Shown: one piece after another, positions 49,465-60,451 of the stretch
Position numbering within the stretch: the first letter of the stretch is position 1
How the letters are laid out: each line of letters opens with the position of its first letter
Assembly: GCA_964640955.1 (NCBI GenBank)
Contig: CAZXJI010000018.1
Coordinates: forward strand, 8,014 to 72,013
Source of the DNA: CAXXOK01 sp964640955
GTDB taxonomy: Bacteria > Bacillota > Clostridia > Christensenellales > Aristaeellaceae
Length of the DNA stretch: 64,000 nt
Reading direction: 5' to 3'
Notes under the pieces: generated by a model
What the model was told of the DNA's origin: nothing
The model's database searches: none
What the model saw: the letters and a program-made list of their open reading frames with translations, nothing else
Program-made: the position numbers and the translations under genes

Positions 49465-50217
49465 TCACAGATCCTTCTTCGTTTCCGTCGCGCGCCGCCC
49501 CCGCCGAAGCCTCCGCAGGCCGAGCGCGAACGGCGGCGTAAGCAGCGTGAGCCCCGCGTAAAGCCCACACGCGGCGCCCACGGGCCCGAGGTAATCCGCG
49601 AACAGGTTCAGCGGGAACAGCTGCATGACGTCCTCCCCGGCGTAGAAAATGCCGCCCGGAATGAAGGTTTCGTGCAGCCACGCCCAAAACCCGTTAAAGT
49701 CGAGTGCTCCCCAGAGGCATACGGCCAGCGCCAGCACAAGCGGGAGCGCCGCACCGGCATAATAGCCCCGGATCGCCGGCCTCCACGCGCCGCCGCGCCC
49801 GCACAGGAGCAGCGCGAACGTAAGCAGCACGAGCGCCGCGGCAACCGCGGCCGGTACGGCGACGCGCGCGAAGCCCATCCAGCGCCGCACCGTCGCCATA
49901 TGCACGGTGAACGCCTCCGGCACGGCCAGCGCATGCCCGCCGTAGATCACCGAGGGCGCCCACGCGTCGGTTTCGCCGTTCAGGTACGCAACGGTATCGG
50001 CCGCGAACGCGTCCGCGTCGCTTTGCGAAAGGATGCCGCGCGCCACCACGTAGCGGTCCAGCCCGCTTTGAAACAGGCGCGCGTCGCCCGCGCGCCCCGC
50101 GACCGCGCCCAGAAAGGCGGCAAGCATCAGCAAAAGTCCGGCGGCAAGCCCCAAAAGAAAAGCGGCGGCGCGCCGCCCGCGGGCGCTTCGCGCGCCTCCG
50201 TTCCCCGCGTCAGCCAT
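49465..50217 (-). CDS. TIGR01906/DUF1461 family integral membrane protein
   Basis: A 250-residue membrane protein with about five helices. The extracytoplasmic block EAFTVHMATVRRWM and the later FNGFWAWLHETFIPGG followed by DVMQLFPLNLFADY match the DUF1461 pattern seen in many Gram-positive bacteria. Function unknown. The start ATG 50217 directly abuts the stop of the preceding methyltransferase gene, so they are coupled; tsaD follows after 7 bases. Confidence 0.85.
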   Translation of the reverse strand: MADAGNGGARSARGRRAAAFLLGLAAGLLLMLAAFLGAVAGRAGDARLFQSGLDRYVVARGILSQSDADAFAADTVAYLNGETDAWAPSVIYGGHALAVPEAFTVHMATVRRWMGFARVAVPAAVAAALVLLTFALLLCGRGGAWRPAIRGYYAGAALPLVLALAVCLWGALDFNGFWAWLHETFIPGGIFYAGEDVMQLFPLNLFADYLGPVGAACGLYAGLTLLTPPFALGLRRLRRGRRATETKKDL

Positions 50218-50892
50218 CTAGTCCGCCTCCGTCGGTTTGGACGCGACGATCAGCACGGTGTTGCCTTCCCGCCACACGGCTTCGGCCTGCGAAAAGCCGG
50301 CCTCGCGCAGCAACGCGCAATCGTGCTGCGGGGTGAAGGGCGTGTCGAAATGGACGCGCTCGCACCCGGCGGCCTCTCCGTTTCGCATAAGCGCCGTAAA
50401 CTCCGCCCGCAGCGCCGCTTCCTCGCGGGCGTCGGCGGCGGCGTAATCCCCCTGCACGTACCGGCCGCCCGGCCTGAGCGCACGGTAAACCTTCCGATAA
50501 AGCGTTCGTTTCTCCGCTTCGGTCAGGTGGTGGAGCGTTTCAAACGAGATCGCCGCGTCGAAGGCTTCCGGCTCCCAGTTCTGCTCCACGTAATCCCCGC
50601 ACAGCAAAACGGGTTGCTTTTCCGCGTACTTTTCGGCGCAAACGTCCAGCATCGGCCGGCACAGGTCGATCCCGGTGACCCGCGCACCGGGGAAACGGCG
50701 GTAGACGGCCGCAAGCTCCAGCCCCGTGCCGCAGCCAAGGTCCAGAAGCGTTTCCACCTTCTCCGGCAGGCGGCCCGCAAGCTCCAGATAGCCCTGTCGG
50801 CAGCCGACGACCGTCTCCAGCATATGTTCGTCGTACCCGTCCACCCGGCGGGCAAAAAAATCCGCCATCGGTTCCAGCGCGTCGCCGGTCAT
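50218..50892 (-). CDS. class I SAM-dependent methyltransferase
   Basis: A 224-residue Rossmann-fold methyltransferase. Motif I is LLDLGCGTGLELAAV, the acidic residue after strand 2 is in VTGIDLCRPM, and FDAAISFETLHHL is motif IV/post-I. Similar to small UbiE-like methyltransferases; the substrate is unknown. The start is ATG 50892. It lies between prfB and the DUF1461 gene with no gap to the latter. Confidence 0.88.
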   Translation of the reverse strand: MTGDALEPMADFFARRVDGYDEHMLETVVGCRQGYLELAGRLPEKVETLLDLGCGTGLELAAVYRRFPGARVTGIDLCRPMLDVCAEKYAEKQPVLLCGDYVEQNWEPEAFDAAISFETLHHLTEAEKRTLYRKVYRALRPGGRYVQGDYAAADAREEAALRAEFTALMRNGEAAGCERVHFDTPFTPQHDCALLREAGFSQAEAVWREGNTVLIVASKPTEAD

Positions 50893-50929
50893 CCGTTTTC
50901 CCTCGTTTCACCCCGCACCGGGGGCCTTT

Positions 50930-52027
50930 TTATTGCATCTTCAGGTACGCCGTAATGAAGCCGGAAAGGTTTCCGTCCATCACGTCGTTCACGTTGCCGC
51001 TTTCGTAACCCGTGCGGTGATCCTTGACCATCGTGTAAGGCTGGAAAACGTAGCTGCGAATCTGGCTGCCCCACTCGATTTTCTTCATTTCGCCCTTGAT
51101 GTCGGCCATCTGCTCTTCCTTTTCGCGCATCCTCAGCTCCATGAGCCGCCCTTTCAGGATGCGCAGGCAGACCTCGCGGTTCTGCACCTGGCTGCGCTCG
51201 TTCTGGCACTGCGCTACGATGCCGGTGGGCAGATGGGTCATGCGCACGGCCGAATCGGTGCGGTTTACGTGCTGGCCGCCCGCGCCGCCCGAACGGTAGG
51301 TGTCGATGCGCACCTCTTCCATGTTCACCTCGAAGTCGTCGCTTTCGGGGAGGATGGGTGCCACATCCAGAGAGCTGAAGCTGGTGTGGCGGCGGGCGTT
51401 GGCGTCAAACGGGCTGATGCGCACCAGCCGGTGCACGCCCCGCTCGCTGCGCAGGTAGCCGTAGGCGTTGTCGCCCTCGACCTGAAAGGTGACGCTTTTC
51501 AGCCCCGCCTCGTCGCCTTCCAGCACGTCGTTGACGGTCACCTTGAACCCCATGCGCTCGCAGTAGCGCGTGTACATGCGGTAAAGCATCTGCGTCCAGT
51601 CCTGCGCCTCGGTGCCGCCGGCCCCGGCGTGCAGGCTCAGGATGCAGTCGCAGTCGTCGTACTCGCCGCGCATCAGCGTTTCCAGCTCCAGCGCGTCGGC
51701 GTCGGCGCGCAGCTCCGTAAGCTCCTTTTCGCACTCCGCGCCGATTTCCTCGTCGGGCTCCTCGGACAGAAGCGCGATCATCGCCTCCACGTCGTCGCAG
51801 CGCTCGTTGAGGCGCCTGACGTGGTTCATCTTGCCCTCGATGTGGCTTACGCGGCGATTGACCGCGGTGGAGCGCTCCAGATCGTCCCAAAACGCCGGCG
51901 CGTTCATCTCCTCGTGCAGCTCCGCAAGCTCTTCCTTCATGTGGGGCAGGTCGAGCGCGTCGCCCGCCTTCTGGATGGTATCGCGCAGCGCTTCCAGCTC
52001 CTGCGCGTATCGTTCCGTATCGACCAT
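50930..52027 (-). CDS. prfB: peptide chain release factor 2
   Basis: A 365-residue RF2 that recognises UGA and UAA. The codon-reading tripeptide SPF (RISPFDANARRHTSF) and the catalytic GGQ (SGGAGGQHVNRT) are present. The N-terminus is one continuous frame from ATG 52027 with AGGAGA upstream: at the place of the usual CTT-TGA-C frameshift site the DNA reads CTC-GAC, so the programmed +1 frameshift is absent. Located right after secA, as in Bacillus. Confidence 0.97.
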   Translation of the reverse strand: MVDTERYAQELEALRDTIQKAGDALDLPHMKEELAELHEEMNAPAFWDDLERSTAVNRRVSHIEGKMNHVRRLNERCDDVEAMIALLSEEPDEEIGAECEKELTELRADADALELETLMRGEYDDCDCILSLHAGAGGTEAQDWTQMLYRMYTRYCERMGFKVTVNDVLEGDEAGLKSVTFQVEGDNAYGYLRSERGVHRLVRISPFDANARRHTSFSSLDVAPILPESDDFEVNMEEVRIDTYRSGGAGGQHVNRTDSAVRMTHLPTGIVAQCQNERSQVQNREVCLRILKGRLMELRMREKEEQMADIKGEMKKIEWGSQIRSYVFQPYTMVKDHRTGYESGNVNDVMDGNLSGFITAYLKMQ

Positions 52028-52093
52028 AAACTGTCTCCTAGCATCTGTATTGAAGCGTCGGCGGTTACCGCCCCGTGCCGGGGAAGCCCGGCG

Positions 52094-54829
<2,736 letters not shown>

Positions 54830-54990
54830 AAAAGACAAAGCTTTGTTCTCCTTTTCCCAAGGGGCCTCCGGCCGGACGCCGGCAGCCGTAATCACGGCGC
54901 AATACACCGATTGTGATTATAGCATGGGAACAGGTGGGTTTTCAAGCCGCGTGAACGAACGGGGCATGAACGGTTTGTGAAATCGGAGAC

Positions 54991-55027
54991 GGAAACACGG
55001 CCGCGGCAATGCCGCGGCCGTGTTTCC
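54991..55027. terminator. 17-bp hairpin downstream of the FMN reductase gene
   Basis: A perfect 17-bp stem (54991-55007 with 55011-55027) with a 3-base loop lies between the end of the FMN-reductase gene and the secA start. No strong T tract follows on the minus strand, so it is a likely but imperfect terminator. Confidence 0.55.
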
Positions 55028-55096
55028 GTCGGTTGCTTTTGGCAGGACACGCCCGCGGTATGAGAGCCGGCGGCAAAGCGTTCGCCCCACAAGGCG

Positions 55097-55636
55097 TTAC
55101 CGACCCGCCAGCTTCTCCCCCAGCACCCTTGCCTCGTCGAGCGCCGGATGCCCGGCGATCGCGCCCTTCTTTTCCAGCCCTTCCACCGTCACCTCGCCGA
55201 CGCGCTCCCAGCCCAGGTAGCCCTCGATGGCCGCGAAGGTCGCCCGCAGGGGATCGAACGCCGCCTGCGTGTCGTCGGCGCACACGGACAGAAGCGCCGT
55301 GTACCGAACGGGTATTTGCGCCCGGATCGGGTTGTAGAGGCGATCGATCAGCGCTTTGAGCTGCGCGGACATCGTATAAAAATATACAGGTGTGGCGAAC
55401 ACCAGCGCGTCGGTGCGCAAAAGCAGGTCGTACGCCTCGTCCATATCGTCCCGGAGGATGCAGCGGTCGTGGCTCTGGCAGTAGTCGCAGTTCAGGCAGG
55501 GGCCGATTTTTTTGCCGCGCAGGCTGAGCCTGGTCACGTCGGCCCCGGCGGCCCGCGCGCCCTCGATGAGCGCGTCGGCCAGCAGCTCGGTATTGCCGCC
55601 CTTGCGCGGGCTGCCCACCAGTACGGTAATCCTCAT
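55097..55636 (-). CDS. flavodoxin-like NAD(P)H-dependent FMN reductase
   Basis: A 179-residue flavodoxin-fold reductase. The FMN loop is VGSPRKGGNTELLADAL, and ATPVYFYTMSAQLKALIDR contacts the isoalloxazine ring. An internal cysteine cluster CLNCDYCQSHDRC is typical of the iron-sulfur flavoprotein/IsfA-related subgroup. It lies 17 bases after the hydantoinase gene, probably co-transcribed. The start is ATG 55636 with GGGAGGG upstream. Confidence 0.88.
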   Translation of the reverse strand: MRITVLVGSPRKGGNTELLADALIEGARAAGADVTRLSLRGKKIGPCLNCDYCQSHDRCILRDDMDEAYDLLLRTDALVFATPVYFYTMSAQLKALIDRLYNPIRAQIPVRYTALLSVCADDTQAAFDPLRATFAAIEGYLGWERVGEVTVEGLEKKGAIAGHPALDEARVLGEKLAGR

Positions 55637-55653
55637 GCCGTTTCCCTCCCCGC

Positions 55654-57057
55654 TTACGCGAACGCGCAATTTTCCGGCGCGACGGGGTTGCACTTCAGGA
55701 AGCGCCCCGCGCCCTTCGCTCCCGTAAACGTCCCGTTTTCAAAAACCGGGCTTCCGCGCAGGTATGCGGCCGTCACGCGGCCGTGCAGCGCGGTATTCTC
55801 CCAGATGGTGTGGTCGAGGTTGCCGTGCAGCTCCCGCGCGCGCACCACGCCGTCCGCCCGGGGGTCGAACACCGCCAGATCGGCGTCCAGGCCGGGGCGC
55901 AACGCCCCCTTGCGGTCGGCGAGGCCGAAGAGCTTCGCGGGGTTCGTGGCGCAGGCGGCCACCGCGCGTGTGAACGGGATGCGCCCGAGGTTCGCCTGCG
56001 TGAGCAGGTAGGGGTACATGGTCTCCACCCCGTCGCAGCCGTTGGGAATGGTGGTAAAGTTTCCTTCCCGGCCGTCGGGCAAATGGATGCCGTAATCCTT
56101 CTCGGCCCTGGTAAAGGGGCAGTGGTCGGTGGCAACGGTGGCGATATCGCCGCGCAGCAGGCCGGCCCAGAGCGCCTCCTGCGAAGCGCGCCCCTTGATG
56201 GCGGGCGAGCACACGTAATCCTGCGCGCGCGGGCCGCGGTAGACGTCGCTGGTAAAGTTCAGGTACTGCGGGCAGGTTTCGGCGAACACCGGCCGGCCCT
56301 CGTCGCGCGCCGCGGTAACGGCGGCGACGCTTTCCTCGTCGGTCAGGTGCACGATGTACAGGGGCGCGTTCGCCGCCTTCGCCAGCGCGATGACGCGGCG
56401 CGTGGCCTCGGCGGCCACCTCCTCGCTGCGACTCTGGTAGTGCCACCACGGGTCAGTCTTACCCTCGGCCAGGTATTGTTTCACCCGTGCGGCGAGCATG
56501 CCGCGGTTTTCCGCGTGCACGGTGACGAGCGCCCCGGTCTTTGCCGTTTCCTCCAGCAGGCGGTAGAGCGCCTCGTCGGTCAGGCCGAAATCGTACACCA
56601 TATAGGCCTTGAAGCTGCTCACCCCGGCGGCGACCGCGTCCTTCAGGGAGGCGAGCAGTTCCGGCCTGCTCAGGTCGCTCACCCCGATGTGAAAGGCGAA
56701 ATCCACCGCCGCCTTGCCCGTGGCCATGGGCACGCGTTTGGCGAGGGTTTGGGGCAGCGGCTCGCCCGGCTCCTGCAAAAGGTAGTCGATCACGGTGGTC
56801 GTGCCGCCGCAGGCCGCCGCGCGCGTGCCGGTAAAATAGTCGTCGCTGGTGTCGATGCCGGAGCAGACGCACTCCAGGTGGGTGTGTGCGTCGATCGCCC
56901 CGGGCAAAAGCAGTTTACCCGACAGGTCCACAACCTGTGCGCCCTCGGCGGGCAGGTGTTCGCCGATCGCGGTGATCTTCTCCCCGTCGGTCAGCAGATC
57001 GGCCTTGACCATCGCTTCGGCGGTCACCAGCGTGCCGCCCTGAAACAGAAGCTTCAT
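55654..57057 (-). CDS. hydA: dihydropyrimidinase/hydantoinase
   Basis: A 467-residue cyclic amidohydrolase with a binuclear metal centre. PGAIDAHTHLE gives the first His pair, the carboxylated Lys lies in SSFKAYMVYD near residue 150, VTVHAENRGM and YIVHLTDEES give later ligands, and VATDHCPF the Asp. It opens dihydropyrimidine, hydantoin or related imide rings. Its orthologue HyuA is part of the gut urate-use gene set, and the rest of that set is at 13-30 kb, so a purine role is plausible. The start is ATG 57057 with GGGAGGG upstream. Confidence 0.93.
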   Translation of the reverse strand: MKLLFQGGTLVTAEAMVKADLLTDGEKITAIGEHLPAEGAQVVDLSGKLLLPGAIDAHTHLECVCSGIDTSDDYFTGTRAAACGGTTTVIDYLLQEPGEPLPQTLAKRVPMATGKAAVDFAFHIGVSDLSRPELLASLKDAVAAGVSSFKAYMVYDFGLTDEALYRLLEETAKTGALVTVHAENRGMLAARVKQYLAEGKTDPWWHYQSRSEEVAAEATRRVIALAKAANAPLYIVHLTDEESVAAVTAARDEGRPVFAETCPQYLNFTSDVYRGPRAQDYVCSPAIKGRASQEALWAGLLRGDIATVATDHCPFTRAEKDYGIHLPDGREGNFTTIPNGCDGVETMYPYLLTQANLGRIPFTRAVAACATNPAKLFGLADRKGALRPGLDADLAVFDPRADGVVRARELHGNLDHTIWENTALHGRVTAAYLRGSPVFENGTFTGAKGAGRFLKCNPVAPENCAFA

Positions 57058-57144
57058 ACGCTTGTCCCTCCCTCGGAGACGTCCGTCCTTTTCGTTGCGT
57101 TGGTTTTCAGAATGAAACCGCCATTTCCGCACGCGCGCGCGTTT

Positions 57145-57546
57145 TCAGCGCAGGTGGAAGCAGGCGACGAAATGCGCGTCCGCGGGGCAGAGGCGGTAAT
57201 CGGAAAGCTGATCCGGCGCGACCCACGCGACGTCCGCATGTACGTTCAGCGTAAGCGGCGTGCCCTCCGGCACGGCCACGTCCAGAAATTCGAAGTGGAT
57301 CGGCCGGCCCTCGGTCACGTAATCCATGGTGTAGAGCACTTCGCCCGGCGTAACGCGCAGTTCCAGCTCCTCGCTCAGCTCGCGGGCCAGGCACGCCTCG
57401 TAGCTCTCCCCCGCCTCACGTTTGCCGCCCGGAAACTCCCAAAAACCTTCCAGCGCCAGCCACTCGCCGCGCGCGTCCACCTTGCGCCGGGCGATCAACA
57501 CCCGGCCCCGCCCGTCCCGGATCACCCCGGCGGCCACCTCGATCAT
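57145..57546 (-). CDS. Nudix hydrolase (MutT-type)
   Basis: A 133-residue nucleoside-triphosphate pyrophosphohydrolase. The Nudix box GGKREAGESYEACLARELSE-EL is complete except for conservative substitutions, preceded by the typical FWEFPGGK strand. MutT-type enzymes remove oxidised dGTP or 5-methyl-dCTP; the substrate is not certain. The start is ATG 57546, 12 bases after tgt, with AGGAGGG upstream. Confidence 0.93.
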   Translation of the reverse strand: MIEVAAGVIRDGRGRVLIARRKVDARGEWLALEGFWEFPGGKREAGESYEACLARELSEELELRVTPGEVLYTMDYVTEGRPIHFEFLDVAVPEGTPLTLNVHADVAWVAPDQLSDYRLCPADAHFVACFHLR

Positions 57547-57557
57547 GTCGTACCCTC

Positions 57558-58694
57558 CTAAAAGTTGCGGCTCATGTCGTAGCGCTCGAAAAACGCGCTG
57601 CGAAAATCGCCGAAGCGATCCTCCGTGATCGCCGCGCGCACGTCCTCCATCAGCCGAAGCAGGAAGCGCAGGTTGTGGATGCTCGCCAGCCGCGCCCCGG
57701 TAATTTCCCCGGCCTTGAACAGGTGGCGGATATACGCGCGGGAAAAATTCCGGCACGCATAGCAGTCGCACTCTTCCTCGATGGGGCGGAAGTCGTGCGC
57801 GTACTGCGCGTTTTTGATCACCAGCCGCCCGTCGCGGGTAAAGCAGGTGCCGTTTCTGGCGATGCGCGTCGCCAGCACGCAGTCGAACATGTCCACCCCG
57901 CGCAGCACGCCCTCCACCAGGCAATCCGGCGAGCCCACGCCCATCAGGTAGCGCGGCTTGCTTTGCGGCATGTGGGGCATCATGGTTTCCAGCATACCGT
58001 ACATCACGGGCTTGGGTTCGCCCACGCTGAGCCCGCCAATGCCGTAGCCGATAAAATCCATGTCGCTCAGCACCTTGGCGCTTTCGATGCGCAAATCGTC
58101 AAAAAACGCGCCCTGCACGATGCCGAACAGCGCCTGCGTATCCCGCGTGGGCGAGGCCTCGTGGTGCGCCTTGCAGCGCGCCGCCCAGCGGTGCGTGCGT
58201 TCCATGGCGTCCCGCGCGGTCGCGTGGTCGCACGGGAAGGCGGTACACACGTCGAACGCCATCATGATGTCGCTGCCCAGCGCGTGCTGGATGTCCATGC
58301 TCACCTCGGGGGAGATGAAGCGCCGGCTGCCGTCCAGATGGCTTTGGAAGGTCACGCCTTCTTCCCTGATCTTGCGGATGCCGGAAAGCGAAAATACCTG
58401 AAAGCCGCCGCTGTCGGTCAGAATGGGCCGCGGCCATGCCATGAAGCGGTGCAGGCCGCCCGCCTCGGCAATCAGCTCCTCGCCGGGACGCAGGTGCAGG
58501 TGGTAGGTGTTGCTTAAAATGATCTCCGCGCCGATCTCGCAAAGCTCCCGCGGCGTCATGGCCTTGACGGTCGCGGCGGTGCCCACCGGCATGTAGGCCG
58601 GGGTATGGACGTCCCCGTGCGGCGTATGCAGCACGCCCAGGCGGGCGCCTGTCTGCGCGCAGGTCTTGGTGACCTCAAAGGAAAAGTTCTCCAT
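57558..58694 (-). CDS. tgt: queuine/preQ1 tRNA-ribosyltransferase
   Basis: A 378-residue TIM-barrel transglycosylase that inserts preQ1 at G34 of GUN-anticodon tRNAs. LTDSGGFQVFSLS contains the catalytic Asp region, GGLSVGEPKPVMYGML the flexible loop, and the zinc site is formed by CDCYACRNFSRAY plus a later His in RHLF. The start is ATG 58694. It is flanked by the RluA-like and Nudix genes on the same strand. Confidence 0.97.
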   Translation of the reverse strand: MENFSFEVTKTCAQTGARLGVLHTPHGDVHTPAYMPVGTAATVKAMTPRELCEIGAEIILSNTYHLHLRPGEELIAEAGGLHRFMAWPRPILTDSGGFQVFSLSGIRKIREEGVTFQSHLDGSRRFISPEVSMDIQHALGSDIMMAFDVCTAFPCDHATARDAMERTHRWAARCKAHHEASPTRDTQALFGIVQGAFFDDLRIESAKVLSDMDFIGYGIGGLSVGEPKPVMYGMLETMMPHMPQSKPRYLMGVGSPDCLVEGVLRGVDMFDCVLATRIARNGTCFTRDGRLVIKNAQYAHDFRPIEEECDCYACRNFSRAYIRHLFKAGEITGARLASIHNLRFLLRLMEDVRAAITEDRFGDFRSAFFERYDMSRNF

Positions 58695-58727
58695 GGCGCT
58701 CCTTTCGGCGGGGCCGATGATGTCGTT

Positions 58728-59456
58728 TTATCGCAGCGCGTTCGCGGGGCCGTCCGCTTCCCCGTACGGGGCCAGAAACGCGCGGATCGCCTCCGTAAAC
58801 GGCGCGAAAGCCGCGCCCTGCGGAAAGCTGATGAACGTCATGCGTTCCTTTTTCGTCGGGTGTACAAGCGAAAGCAGCGCGCCCCACAGGGCGATCGGCT
58901 CCCCCGGCGCGCCCGCGCCGTAGCGCAGGTCCTGCACGATGGGATGCCCCGCCCCGGCCAGCTGCACGCGAATCTGGTGCTTGCGCCCAGTTTGCAGGCG
59001 TATCGCGACCAACGCGCGGTCGGTGGCCGCGTCTGCCATAAGCCTCGTCCAGGCGAGCGTCGCTTCCTGCGCGCCGGGCGTATCCGCGGGCACGCGGGTT
59101 ACGTTCCCGCTTTGCGCGTCCTTCAAAAGCCGGTCGGTCAGCTCGCCCGTTTCGGCGATACCCGCGCCGCGCACCACCGCGAGGTATTCCCGTCCCATGG
59201 CGTGCGTGCGCAGTTGCTCGCTTAACCGCGCGGCCGCCTTGCCGGTGCGCGCCAGCGCCACCAGCCCGCCCACGGGCCGGTCCAGCCGGTGCACGCAACC
59301 CAGGTACACGGCCCCCGGCTTTTCGTACCTGCGCTTCACATAGCGCTTCATATGGTCGAGCAGGCAATCGTCGCCGGTCGCGTCCCCCTGCGTGAGCATG
59401 TTCGGGGGTTTTTCGACGATCAGCAGGTGATTGTCCTCGTAAACGACCTTACACAT
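58728..59456 (-). CDS. RluA-family pseudouridine synthase
   Basis: A 242-residue pseudouridine synthase. The catalytic block is CVHRLDRPVGGLVALART, with the active-site Asp in RLDRPVGG; TGRKHQIRVQLA is the later RluA motif. There is no S4 domain, as in the short RluA-C/D type. The likely substrate is rRNA or tRNA uridine; the exact site is not predictable. ATG 59456 overlaps the upstream methyltransferase stop by 8 bases. Confidence 0.93.
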   Translation of the reverse strand: MCKVVYEDNHLLIVEKPPNMLTQGDATGDDCLLDHMKRYVKRRYEKPGAVYLGCVHRLDRPVGGLVALARTGKAAARLSEQLRTHAMGREYLAVVRGAGIAETGELTDRLLKDAQSGNVTRVPADTPGAQEATLAWTRLMADAATDRALVAIRLQTGRKHQIRVQLAGAGHPIVQDLRYGAGAPGEPIALWGALLSLVHPTKKERMTFISFPQGAAFAPFTEAIRAFLAPYGEADGPANALR

Positions 59457-60315
59457 CGGGCGTCCACCGCGCCGTGGCGCCGCAGGGCAGCACCCCGCCG
59501 GTTGCAACCGAAAGCGCCAGCTCCTCCGCTTCCACGTGCCCCGCGTTTCCCAGGCATTTGCGGGCGATGTTGTAAAGCACGCTTGCCGCGAAACCCGTGG
59601 TATAGCCGTTGATGAGGAAAAACACGGGCGTGTCGGAAAGCGCCTCGGCGCACAGCTCCACGAGGGGATAAAGCTCGTCTTCCAGCTTCCACACTTCGCC
59701 CTTGGGCCCGCGGCCGTAGCTGGGGGGGTCCATGAGGATGCCGTCGTAGCGGTTGCCGCGACGCAGCTCCCGCTGCACGAAGGCCTTCACGTCCTCCACG
59801 ATGAAGCGCGTGCGCTCCTCGGGGATGCCGGACAGGTCGCGGTTCTCCCGCGCCCAGCTCACCATGCCCTTGGCCGCATCCACGTGGGTGACGTGCGCGC
59901 CCTGCGCAGCGCAGGCGAGCGTCGCCCCGCCGGTGTAGGCGAACAGGTTGAGTACCTTCACCTGCCGTCCCCGCGCCATGGCCGCCGCGATCCTTTCGCG
60001 CATGAACGCCCAGTTGGCCGCCTGCTCCGGAAACAGCCCCGTGTGCTTGAAGCCGGTCGGGCGCACGTAAAACTTAAGGTCGTCAAGCGTCATCACCCAG
60101 CGCTCGGGCAGCTTGCGGTGAAACGTCCACTGCCCCCCGCCCGTCTCGCTGCGTGCGTAGCAGGCGTCCGCTTTTTCCCACAGGGCGGGATCGGCCTTGG
60201 GCCAGATCACCTGCGGGTCGGGCCGACGGAGAATCACGTCCTTCCAGCGCTCCAGCTTTTCGCCGTCGCCGGTATCCAACACCTCGTAGTCGCGCCAGGC
60301 GTCGCACAGGAACAC
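59449..60315 (-). CDS. RlmI-like class I SAM-dependent rRNA methyltransferase (N-terminally short)
   Basis: A 288-residue methyltransferase of the RlmI/RlmK group. SAM motif I is VLNLFAYTGGATLACA, and DPPSYGRGPKGEVW is the NPPxx-type catalytic motif. The N-terminal PUA domain of full RlmI is missing, common in this subfamily. The start is GTG 60315, placed by AAGGAGG and supported by homology of VFLCDAWRDYEVLD to related N-termini. Operon with the RluA-like gene; probably modifies 23S rRNA cytidine. Confidence 0.88.
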   Translation of the reverse strand: MFLCDAWRDYEVLDTGDGEKLERWKDVILRRPDPQVIWPKADPALWEKADACYARSETGGGQWTFHRKLPERWVMTLDDLKFYVRPTGFKHTGLFPEQAANWAFMRERIAAAMARGRQVKVLNLFAYTGGATLACAAQGAHVTHVDAAKGMVSWARENRDLSGIPEERTRFIVEDVKAFVQRELRRGNRYDGILMDPPSYGRGPKGEVWKLEDELYPLVELCAEALSDTPVFFLINGYTTGFAASVLYNIARKCLGNAGHVEAEELALSVATGGVLPCGATARWTPDV

Positions 60316-60395
60316 GTCAGTTCCGCCTCCTTCGGGAGATTCTTCCCTGTTGAGTATTCGCGCAGGAACACGGCGAACCCTGCGCCGTAAGAATC

Positions 60396-60422
60396 GTTTG
60401 GCCGTGCTGCGCACGGCCAAAC
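60396..60422. other. 12-bp hairpin between ileS and the methyltransferase gene
   Basis: GTTTGGCCGTGC (60396-60407) pairs perfectly with GCACGGCCAAAC (60411-60422), loop TGC. No T tract follows on the minus strand; it may reduce read-through from ileS or protect the message end. Confidence 0.5.
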
Positions 60423-60451
60423 GGATTATGTCTTGGGCAGCCCGCCCCCGG

